From NCBI GenBank assembly GCA_041749475.1, contig JBGTBD010000056.1:1-15608 (forward strand): 15,608 nt of DNA. Direction: 5' to 3'. The DNA is from JBGTBD01 sp041749475 (GTDB lineage: Bacteria; Pseudomonadota; Alphaproteobacteria; Rickettsiales; UBA998). The position numbers and the translations under genes are program-made. Shown here piece after piece: positions 1-5,418 of this stretch. The number at the start of each line of letters is the position of its first letter. Position 1 is the stretch's first letter. The notes beneath the pieces are model-generated. The model did not search any database. It was not told the DNA's origin and was given only the letters and a program-made list of their open reading frames with translations.

Positions 1-351
1 ATCGGCACTGATCCTGGCAACATGGGAAACATTGGGACAACAGCGGGTAAATGGGCTACTGACCTTTCCGGGCATTATGCGACTGCGGCATCCGCTATCG
101 GTATCGATAAAGTCGCAGGCAGCGCTATAAGTGGCGAATACTTCCAGAATGTATTGGGAGATAAGAGCCTTACTTCCATATTCGGACAGGCCGGGTCCAA
201 TATTGGTACATTCGTTGGCGAAAACAAAATGGCAAGCGGCCTGTTGGCCGCAGGCGCTCTCGGTGCGGGTGCAGTCATCGGCCAGCATACGGGCCGCGTG
301 GTCGCAAGCCGTTCCACTCCTGTGGAAGCGGGCATCCCCGTTCGCGCTTAA
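1..351 (+). CDS. Small Gly/Ala-rich protein of unknown function, 5' end outside window
   Basis: The frame is open from base 1, so the gene may begin upstream; the first in-window ATG is at 22, which alone would give 109 residues. I do not recognise the family. From that ATG, residues 1-70 are polar with scattered hydrophobics and many Gly, Ala and Ser. Residues 73-87 (LLAAGALGAGAVIGQ) form a Gly/Ala hydrophobic stretch that could insert in or lie on a membrane. The tail is short, basic and polar. There is no cysteine and no recognisable catalytic motif. A strong intrinsic terminator follows 30 bases after the stop, which supports a real gene end. The next gene has a similar plan: a helical N-terminus, a Gly/Ala hydrophobic patch and a short tail ending in Arg-Ala or Thr-Ala. 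They may be related, but the similarity is weak and could be compositional. Confidence 0.55.
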   Translation: MGTDPGNMGNIGTTAGKWATDLSGHYATAASAIGIDKVAGSAISGEYFQNVLGDKSLTSIFGQAGSNIGTFVGENKMASGLLAAGALGAGAVIGQHTGRVVASRSTPVEAGIPVRA

Positions 352-375
352 GCATTTTTTCTCATTCCCATTCAC

Positions 376-405
376 AAAAAGCCCGGCATCTGCCGGGTTT
401 TTTTT
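376..405 (+). terminator. Intrinsic terminator after the first gene
   Basis: Perfect 7-bp GC-rich stem CCCGGCA (382-388) and TGCCGGG (391-397) with a 2-base loop as written (the closing pairs probably open to enlarge it), followed by eight T (398-405). Five A at 376-380 precede the stem, so it may also act weakly on the other strand. Confidence 0.92.
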
Positions 406-442
406 ATGTTTGACGCCCAAGGATTAACTAAAATTTAAGCTT

Positions 443-456
443 TATATTAATATAAT
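443..456 (+). promoter_or_regulatory. Candidate sigma-70 -10 element upstream of the 329-residue gene
   Basis: A perfect TATAAT lies at 451-456 in a very AT-rich stretch, 56 bases before the ATG at 513. It overlaps a 12-base palindrome TATATTAATATA (443-454). There is no good -35 match at 17-18 bases, so the assignment rests on the -10 hexamer and the preceding terminator, which implies a separate promoter here. Confidence 0.4.
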
Positions 457-512
457 AGTAATGTTGGATTAATTCTATTTATTGATAACAACAGATAGAG
501 TATAGTAGTGAT

Positions 513-1502
513 ATGGCTGAGAAATCAAATTGGCTTAGTGGAACCAAGATAGCTGAATATGTCAGCGCCTTCGCTCAAGAGCGTTTGGGAGCTTTCACGA
601 AATGGTTCGATGATGCGCTAGGCGCAGCAAAAACACTTCATCTGGATAAGCTAACCGCACTCGTCAGCGCTGCGACAGGCGTCGCCGCCGTCACCGCCAC
701 AGGTGGAGAACACGCTGTCGCCGAGGCCACGCCGACTGACCCGTCAGCCCTTGGAAGTCAGGCAGAGGGAGCCGCTAAATCCGGTGACTCCGTTACGTTT
801 GCCCCGGGCATTGATGGCGAGAACATCGGAGCAGAGGCGCAGGTTACCAAGACCCCTTCCCCCTCTTCCGCAGAAATCACCGAAGCCTTATCCCCTACAG
901 ACCACATGGAAATTGCGCCGGTGAATGCCAGCCTCACTATGCCCGATGCAGGCATGGAATTGCCTTCTGCTACGCAATCAACCGTAGCTCAAGTAAAAGT
1001 CACGCCGCTTAATGCTGACATGGAAATTACCGCCCGGCCCGTGGATATCGCCATGACGGCGCACGCCAACACTGTTACCTACACCCCCCCATCGCCTGAG
1101 GCTTTGAGTGAGCTTTCTCCGTCCGCAGGAGGCCCTCAACCGATCGAGATGCAAGTGGCAGAAGCCAATACTCCAGAACCAGCCCCTGCAATGGTCGCGG
1201 AAGCAAAACCAGAAGCAAACTTAGACGTTATCACCATAGGCGGAGCTGGTGCAGGGCTTGCTATGGCCACTGGCGCGCTCGCTATGGCCAATAATGATAA
1301 TCACGGCGTCATCATCAATCAAAACAAAGAGCAAGGCCTCGCCAACATGTACGAAAATCTCGTGAGGGCATGCGGCTTGGAACCTGGTCGTGGGTTTGCG
1401 AATGAACATATGTCTGAAGCACTCGTTCTTGATACCGAACGTTGTGCGCCGCGCATTGTCACCGCGCAGGTGCAGGAAGTAACCGCGGGACGTACCGCTT
1501 AA
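513..1502 (+). CDS. Ala/Pro/Thr-rich protein of unknown function (329 aa)
   Basis: Family not recognised. Residues 1-62 look helical and amphipathic (for example EYVSAFAQERLGAFTKWFDD) and end in an Ala/Val/Thr stretch. Residues 65-237 are low-complexity, rich in Ala, Pro, Thr, Ser and Glu, probably disordered. This region holds loose repeats around residues 132-181 (MEIAPVNASLTM, VTPLNADMEITA, RPVDIAMT). Residues 238-259 are a Gly/Ala hydrophobic segment (VITIGGAGAGLAMATGALAMA). Residues 270-329 form a more ordinary-looking tail domain containing the only two cysteines, C287 and C311. No signal peptide or enzyme motif is visible. The Shine-Dalgarno is weak (AGATAGAG about 12 bases before the ATG). 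A preceding terminator and a candidate -10 suggest it is transcribed alone. The long uninterrupted frame and protein-like composition support a real gene. A structural, surface or scaffold role is possible but not demonstrated. Confidence 0.7.
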   Translation: MAEKSNWLSGTKIAEYVSAFAQERLGAFTKWFDDALGAAKTLHLDKLTALVSAATGVAAVTATGGEHAVAEATPTDPSALGSQAEGAAKSGDSVTFAPGIDGENIGAEAQVTKTPSPSSAEITEALSPTDHMEIAPVNASLTMPDAGMELPSATQSTVAQVKVTPLNADMEITARPVDIAMTAHANTVTYTPPSPEALSELSPSAGGPQPIEMQVAEANTPEPAPAMVAEAKPEANLDVITIGGAGAGLAMATGALAMANNDNHGVIINQNKEQGLANMYENLVRACGLEPGRGFANEHMSEALVLDTERCAPRIVTAQVQEVTAGRTA

Positions 1503-1535
1503 AAAAAGATCCCCTCCACCAGAGGTGAAGGGGAT
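1501..1535 (-). terminator. Intrinsic terminator of the ahpC-ahpD operon
   Basis: Imperfect stem at 1509-1535: 12 pairs counting one mismatch, outer arms ATCCCCT and AGGGGAT, 3-base loop. Read on the minus strand it is followed by a run of seven T (complement of 1501-1507), the normal terminator order for the minus-strand genes. On the plus strand there is no T run after the stem, so it serves the 329-residue gene less well. Confidence 0.8.
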
Positions 1536-1572
1536 GAGGGAGACAAACTGATGGGAGCGAATACGATGGTTA

Positions 1573-2139
1573 CTATGCTGCTGCCGATGCTGCTCCTGAT
1601 GATGTCGTGGTCTTCTCGATCACCAGTACTTGCGCGACAGCGTTTAACACAGCCGCGATCCTGACCGCCGACTGAATCCCTTTTTTCGACAGATGTTCCT
1701 TCTCCAGGCTTTTCGCGTGCGCTTCGATACACATGCCGCAGCCATTGATGGCTGAGACGGCCAGCGAATAGAGCTCGAAATCCACCTTTTCCACGCCGGA
1801 ACTATTGATGACGTTCATGCGCAGGTTCGCAGGCATCTTCATGAATTCGCCATCGCCCGAGAGGTGGAGGAAGCGGTAGTAGATGTTATTCATGCCCATG
1901 ATGGAGGCAGCGGATTTGGCGGCCTGGATATCGAGATCGGTGAGGACGGTTCCGCTGTCATGTTCGATAGCGGCGATGATTTCGGCGTGTTTGGTGGCAT
2001 AGGCCGAGGCGAGCGCGACACCGTAAATCTGTGACAGCGAGAGATCGGGTGCGCCTTCTTCGGTGAGAACCGTGCCGAGGTTGAGTTTTATGTCCTTGGC
2101 ATAGTCCGGCAAGGTGTTGCGGAGGGATTGGACTGACAT
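1573..2139 (-). CDS. ahpD: Alkyl hydroperoxide reductase AhpD
   Basis: AhpD is a carboxymuconolactone-decarboxylase-fold thiol peroxidase/reductase. In mycobacteria it re-reduces AhpC using electrons from dihydrolipoyl acyltransferase and lipoamide dehydrogenase. The 188-residue protein is close to the family length of about 175-180. The active site is intact: C134-G-M-C137 followed by H141, with E122 twelve residues before C134. This is the same spacing as Glu118, Cys130, Cys133 and His137 in the Mycobacterium tuberculosis enzyme (recalled numbering). It ends in a short Ser/Ala-rich tail. The start is supported by an AAGGAA site about 9 bases upstream. It lies 70 bases downstream of ahpC on the same strand, with a hairpin between them and a terminator after it, so the pair is probably one operon. 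It is likely under control of the nearby oxyR product. Confidence 0.95.
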   Translation of the reverse strand: MSVQSLRNTLPDYAKDIKLNLGTVLTEEGAPDLSLSQIYGVALASAYATKHAEIIAAIEHDSGTVLTDLDIQAAKSAASIMGMNNIYYRFLHLSGDGEFMKMPANLRMNVINSSGVEKVDFELYSLAVSAINGCGMCIEAHAKSLEKEHLSKKGIQSAVRIAAVLNAVAQVLVIEKTTTSSGAASAAA

Positions 2140-2166
2140 GATGTTGTTCCTTTTCGTTTAGAGGGT

Positions 2167-2199
2167 GAAGGAGGGATGGGAGTGATGCACCCCTCCTTC
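2167..2199 (-). promoter_or_regulatory. Hairpin between ahpC and ahpD
   Basis: Perfect 9-bp inverted repeat GAAGGAGGG (2167-2175) and CCCTCCTTC (2191-2199), 15-base loop. It sits in the 70-base spacer of the operon, has no following T run on the minus strand, and lies outside the ahpD ribosome site. It could stabilise the upstream ahpC message or reduce read-through into ahpD; that role is inferred. Confidence 0.55.
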
Positions 2200-2209
2200 G
2201 GGTGATGGG

Positions 2210-2749
2210 TTACGCGGCTTTCAGCGTTTCTTCGCCTTTTTTCCAGTTGCACGGGCAGAGCTCGTCGGTCTGCAATGCATCGAGGACGCGGAGAACTTCT
2301 TTCGGGTTACGGCCTACGTTCAGGTCGGTCACCATCATGAATCGGATGACACCTTCGGGGTCGACGATGTAGGTCGCGCGCTGGGCGACGCCTTCATGGC
2401 GGTCGAGGATGCCGAGTTCCGTGGTCAGTTCGCGCTTGATGTCGGCGAGCATCGGGAATGGGAGTTTGTTCAACTCTTCCTTATGCTGACGCCATGCGAG
2501 GTGGACGAACTCGGAATCGGTGCTGGCGCCGAGGACCTGCGTGTCGCGATCCTTGAACTCACCGTTGAGTTCACCGAAGGCCGCGATCTCGGTCGGGCAG
2601 ACGAAGGTGAAATCCTTCGGCCAGAAGAATACGACCAGCCACTTGTTCTTATAGGTCTCGTTGGTTATATCGGTGAATGCGGTCTCGATATCGTTGGATA
2701 CGGTTGCTTTCACGTTGAATTTCGGGAAGTTATCGCCAACTCCTAGCAT
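2210..2749 (-). CDS. ahpC: Alkyl hydroperoxide reductase AhpC, 2-Cys peroxiredoxin
   Basis: Reduces hydrogen peroxide, organic peroxides and peroxynitrite in the cytoplasm. The peroxidatic site P44-xxx-T48-xx-C51 lies in FTFVCPTEI, with the supporting arginine at R124. The C-terminal tail DELCPCNWKKGE carries C165 and C167. This Cys-x-Cys tail resembles mycobacterial AhpC (ELCACNW-type) and differs from the enteric AhpC tail, which has one resolving cysteine. The length (179 aa) is typical. The start is fixed by a GGAG site 7 bases upstream. It is the first gene of a minus-strand operon with ahpD and diverges from oxyR across 123 bases. No ahpF is present in the window, so the expected reductant is AhpD. 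Regulation by OxyR is inferred from position. Confidence 0.96.
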   Translation of the reverse strand: MLGVGDNFPKFNVKATVSNDIETAFTDITNETYKNKWLVVFFWPKDFTFVCPTEIAAFGELNGEFKDRDTQVLGASTDSEFVHLAWRQHKEELNKLPFPMLADIKRELTTELGILDRHEGVAQRATYIVDPEGVIRFMMVTDLNVGRNPKEVLRVLDALQTDELCPCNWKKGEETLKAA

Positions 2750-2872
2750 AGTATGTCTCCTTGGGTTTTAGTTGCATATCCGAGGCAGTGTTCCGCCCCG
2801 ATGAGTAGACCATACTTGCCATCGCTCTCTTCATCCAATATATTGATCCAATGGGAACGATAGGATAATCTT
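2750..2872. promoter_or_regulatory. Divergent ahpC / oxyR control region with candidate OxyR site
   Basis: This 123-base region must hold both promoters. At 2842-2861 lies an imperfect palindrome ATTGATCCAATGGGAACGAT, in which 14 of 20 positions are symmetric (pattern ATnGnTCCnATnGGAnCnAT). It ends 11 bases before the oxyR ATG, a position suited to autoregulation. It is not a good match to the E. coli OxyR consensus of spaced ATAG/CTAT elements, so the assignment is tentative. The ahpC ribosome site (GGAG) is at 2757-2760 on the minus strand and the oxyR site (AGGA) at 2862-2865. Confidence 0.45.
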
Positions 2873-3763
2873 ATGAACCTACGGGATTTGGAATATGTGG
2901 CGGCGGTGGCGAAATTCCGGCATTTCGGGAAGGCGGCGGAGCATTGCAATGTCAGCCAGCCCTCGCTCAGCGCGCAGATCAAGAAGCTGGAGGAGTATCT
3001 CGGCATCGCCATTTTCGAGCGCACCAATAAACGCGTAATGCTGACGCCTGCTGGGGAGCAGGTGTTAGCACAGGCGCAGGCCGTGCTGCGCCATGCAGGA
3101 GAGATCCGCGAAATCGGCAAGCAAGCGGGTGACCCATTCAGCGGGCGGTTGAAATTGGGCATCATCCCTACCATCGCCCCCTACTACCTTCCGCAGATAC
3201 TTCCGGTGCTGAAATCGGTGTTTCCATTGCTTGAAGTTGATTTGTTCGAGGGGCAGACGCGCACCATTACCGAGCAATTGAAGCGCGGGGAGCTGGACGC
3301 CATCCTCCTCGCCCTGCCCCTTGGCGATGATATGTTCCGCGAGGCAGCTGTCTGCGATGAGCCGTTCCTGCTCGCCGTGCCGACGGGCCATGCGCTGGCG
3401 CGGAAAAAATCCATCACCGCCGAAGACCTTTCGGGCGAGGAGGTGTTGCTGCTGGAGGACGGGCATTGCCTGCGCGACCAGGCGTTGGAGGTCTGCCACC
3501 TTGCGGGAGCGAACGAGCATATCAATGCACGGGCGACGAGTTTAGAAACGTTGCGGCAGATGGTGGCGAACGGGCTGGGCATCACGCTGATGCCGAAACA
3601 GGCGGTGACCGCCTTTACCGACGGGCTGGTCTACATCCCCTTCCGCACTCCCGCGCCGCATCGTACCGTGGGGCTGGCGTGGCGGAAATCCTCCCCGCGA
3701 GAGTTGCTCCTCAGCCGTCTGGCGAAGGATATCGCCACGCATCTCAAGAAGAAGGCCGCGTAA
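2873..3763 (+). CDS. oxyR: Peroxide-sensing LysR-type regulator OxyR
   Basis: Cytoplasmic transcription factor that senses peroxide through a disulfide switch. Residues 1-60 form the winged helix-turn-helix, with the recognition helix in SQPSLSAQIKKLE (28-40), followed by a linker helix. Residues 91-290 are the effector domain (start GRLKLGIIPTIAPYYLP). The decisive motif is LLEDGHCLRDQALEVC, with C199 and C208 at exactly the E. coli OxyR numbering of its redox pair. The length of 296 residues against about 305 is normal. The start has AGGA 7 bases upstream. It is divergent from ahpC-ahpD, a classic arrangement in which OxyR controls its neighbour and often itself. No clear terminator follows before the terC-family gene 64 bases on, so limited read-through is possible. 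Confidence 0.96.
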   Translation: MNLRDLEYVAAVAKFRHFGKAAEHCNVSQPSLSAQIKKLEEYLGIAIFERTNKRVMLTPAGEQVLAQAQAVLRHAGEIREIGKQAGDPFSGRLKLGIIPTIAPYYLPQILPVLKSVFPLLEVDLFEGQTRTITEQLKRGELDAILLALPLGDDMFREAAVCDEPFLLAVPTGHALARKKSITAEDLSGEEVLLLEDGHCLRDQALEVCHLAGANEHINARATSLETLRQMVANGLGITLMPKQAVTAFTDGLVYIPFRTPAPHRTVGLAWRKSSPRELLLSRLAKDIATHLKKKAA

Positions 3764-3827
3764 CGTCGCTTTTTACTGACATTCGGTTTTTTTTGAGTAT
3801 CTTGTGGGGCACTGAACAGGAGTCATC

Positions 3828-4799
3828 ATGGAATTTCTAGGCGCAGAAACCTTCGGGATGTGGGCATTCTTCTTGGCCATTGTCGCCGTATTGGTCGCGT
3901 TCGATCTCGGTGTGCTGAACCGCACTGATAAGGAAATCAACGTCAAGGAAAGTCTCCGCCTTAGCCTGTTATACGTGATCATCAGCCTTGCCTTTGGCGG
4001 GTGGATATGGTGGGAACTGGGGGCGCAAAGCGCTAATGACTTCTACACGGGCTACCTGCTGGAGAAAAGCCTCTCGCTCGACAACATCTTCGTCATTTCG
4101 CTGGTGTTCGGGTATTTCAATATCCCGCGCAAATACCAGCACCGCGTGCTGTTCTGGGGTATCATCGGAGTTATTCTTCTGCGGGGTATCTTCATCGCGT
4201 CGGGTACGTGGCTGGCCACTAATTTCGAGTGGGTGCTTTATCTCTTCGCCGCGTTCCTGATCTTTACCGGGATCAAGATGCTGCTTTCCTCCGACGAGGA
4301 GCCGGATATCGAGAATAACTTCATCCTGAAGACGGCTAAGAAATACCTGCGTGTTTCGACGGAATTGCATGGCAATAAGTTCATGGTGAAACTCCCCTCC
4401 CCTAAAGATCCTAGCCGGATGCAGCGCTATTTCACGCCGCTGTTCCTGGCGCTCGTCGTCATTGAGTTCGTGGACATCATCTTCGCGCTGGATAGCGTTC
4501 CCGCCATCCTTGCGGTGACGCAGGACCCCTATATCGTCTATACCAGCAATATCTTCGCCATCCTTGGCCTGCGGGCGCTTTATTTCGCGCTGGCTGCGAT
4601 GCTGCACCGGTTCGAGTATCTGGAATATGCGCTGGCTGCCGTGCTCATCTTCATTGGGGGTAAAGTCATCCTCGCCAAACTCCTCGACATGGAAAAAATC
4701 CCCTCATGGATTTCCCTGACGGTGACGCTCACGCTGCTAGGCGGCGGGGTTATCGTTTCGTTGCTCAAGACGAGGGGTGATGCGGTAGAGAAGCCGTAA
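3828..4799 (+). CDS. TerC/Alx-family integral membrane protein
   Basis: TerC-family proteins include E. coli Alx and Bacillus MeeF/MeeY, linked to manganese export or metal loading of secreted enzymes; other members are linked to tellurite resistance. At 323 residues this is Alx length (about 321). It has roughly nine hydrophobic segments, beginning with WAFFLAIVAVLVAFDLGVL (12-30). The two family-defining acidic membrane motifs are present: EKSLSLDNIF (79-88, D85) and DIIFALDSVPA (216-226, D216 and D222). A charged cytoplasmic loop lies around 153-198. AGGAG sits 7 bases before the ATG, making the start firm. The upstream gap is only 64 bases and too short for a yybP-ykoY manganese riboswitch, which precedes alx in E. 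coli. Position after oxyR fits a link between manganese handling and oxidative stress, but this is inference. Confidence 0.93.
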   Translation: MEFLGAETFGMWAFFLAIVAVLVAFDLGVLNRTDKEINVKESLRLSLLYVIISLAFGGWIWWELGAQSANDFYTGYLLEKSLSLDNIFVISLVFGYFNIPRKYQHRVLFWGIIGVILLRGIFIASGTWLATNFEWVLYLFAAFLIFTGIKMLLSSDEEPDIENNFILKTAKKYLRVSTELHGNKFMVKLPSPKDPSRMQRYFTPLFLALVVIEFVDIIFALDSVPAILAVTQDPYIVYTSNIFAILGLRALYFALAAMLHRFEYLEYALAAVLIFIGGKVILAKLLDMEKIPSWISLTVTLTLLGGGVIVSLLKTRGDAVEKP

Positions 4800-4831
4800 T
4801 TCTCTTACAGCGTCATTCTCATTTCTCTTAC

Positions 4832-4902
4832 TGTCATTCCCGCGAAAGCGGGAATTCATTGATAGGCAGAAGACATGGATTCCCGCTTTCGCGGGAATGA
4901 CA
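4832..4902. repeat. Inverted pair of 24-bp palindromic repeats (REP/dRS3-like)
   Basis: Two copies of one 24-bp unit lie in perfect inverted orientation at 4832-4855 and 4879-4902, separated by 23 bases. Each unit is itself a hairpin: ATTCCCGC, GAAA loop, GCGGGAAT in the left copy (4836-4855). The core ATTCCC-N8-GGGAAT is the pattern of the neisserial dRS3 repeat and of similar extragenic palindromes in many proteobacteria. The element lies between the convergent stops of the TerC-family gene (4799) and the GNAT gene (4912), so it probably also helps to end both transcripts, although no T run is present. Confidence 0.88.
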
Positions 4903-4911
4903 GGGAGTTGG

Positions 4912-5418
4912 TTATATCGCTTTACGCAGTATCCATTCCTCGTCAGCATGGTCGCCAACATAGAACAAATATTCCCCGCATTTCTCGAAGCCCAATGAGT
5001 TATAAAAACCTAGTGCGCGGGTGTTTTGTGACCAGACGCCGAGATAGATGGTTTTCTTTCCCGCTTGTGCCAACGCCTGCATCGCGTGGTGCATCAGCAT
5101 GCGGCCCGTGCCTTTGCTGCGGGTGTGCTGGGTAATGTAGATGCGGTGGATTTCGCAGTCATCCTCGGTGACGTCCACGGGTAAGGTGACTGCGCCGTAT
5201 TGGATGTAGCCTTGCAACGTTCCCTCTTCCTCAAGCAGCCATACTTCGCTATCGCCGCTGTGGAGAAGCCCTGTGTAATAGGCATCGCTGTGCTTGTCAT
5301 TCAGGAATGTGTTTAGGTTCTCCGGGCTGTAGAGATGGCCGAAGCATTCGATGAAGACGGCGCGGCTGAAATGGCCAAGGGTGGGGATGTCGCCCTTCTC
5401 TGCACGGCGCAGGGTCAT
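4912..5418 (-). CDS. GNAT-family N-acetyltransferase (168 aa)
   Basis: Transfers an acetyl group from acetyl-CoA to an amine; the substrate cannot be read from sequence. The acetyl-CoA binding motif A is EIHRIYITQHTRSKGTGRML (89-108), with the R100-xx-G103-x-G105 pyrophosphate loop. Motif B follows as YLGVWSQNTRALGFYNSLGF (125-144), including N132 and the usual Tyr (Y139) of the alpha4 region. The protein is complete for a single-domain GNAT. Its ATG overlaps the stop of the upstream GNAT-nitrilase gene by 4 bases (5415-5418), so the two are almost certainly co-transcribed and translationally coupled. The operon ends at the palindromic repeat pair. Resembles Rim-type or stress-associated GNATs, but no specific assignment is safe. 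Confidence 0.93.
   Translation of the reverse strand: MTLRRAEKGDIPTLGHFSRAVFIECFGHLYSPENLNTFLNDKHSDAYYTGLLHSGDSEVWLLEEEGTLQGYIQYGAVTLPVDVTEDDCEIHRIYITQHTRSKGTGRMLMHHAMQALAQAGKKTIYLGVWSQNTRALGFYNSLGFEKCGEYLFYVGDHADEEWILRKAI

Noticed and set aside
75..335. Long minus-strand frame opposite the first gene
   Set aside because: Arg/Pro/Ala-rich shadow of the plus-strand gene, with no ribosome site and no support from context.
2150..2195. Tiny GTG-started frame (10 codons) after AAGGAGGG in the ahpC-ahpD spacer
   Set aside because: The GTG is almost adjacent to the AAGGAGG, too close for initiation, and the sequence is better explained by the hairpin.
2396..2746. Plus-strand frame opposite ahpC
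   Set aside because: It mirrors a conserved peroxiredoxin gene; its translation resembles no protein and it has no start signals.
3764..3827. yybP-ykoY manganese riboswitch before the TerC-family gene
   Set aside because: Only 64 bases are available and no paired-stem layout is visible; the riboswitch needs more length.
4832..4902. CRISPR array
   Set aside because: Only two units, in inverted rather than direct orientation, each self-complementary; no cas genes.
4737..4961. Minus-strand frame encoding IPAKAGIH and SRFRGND phrases
   Set aside because: These phrases are the typical mistranslation of the palindromic repeat, not a gene.
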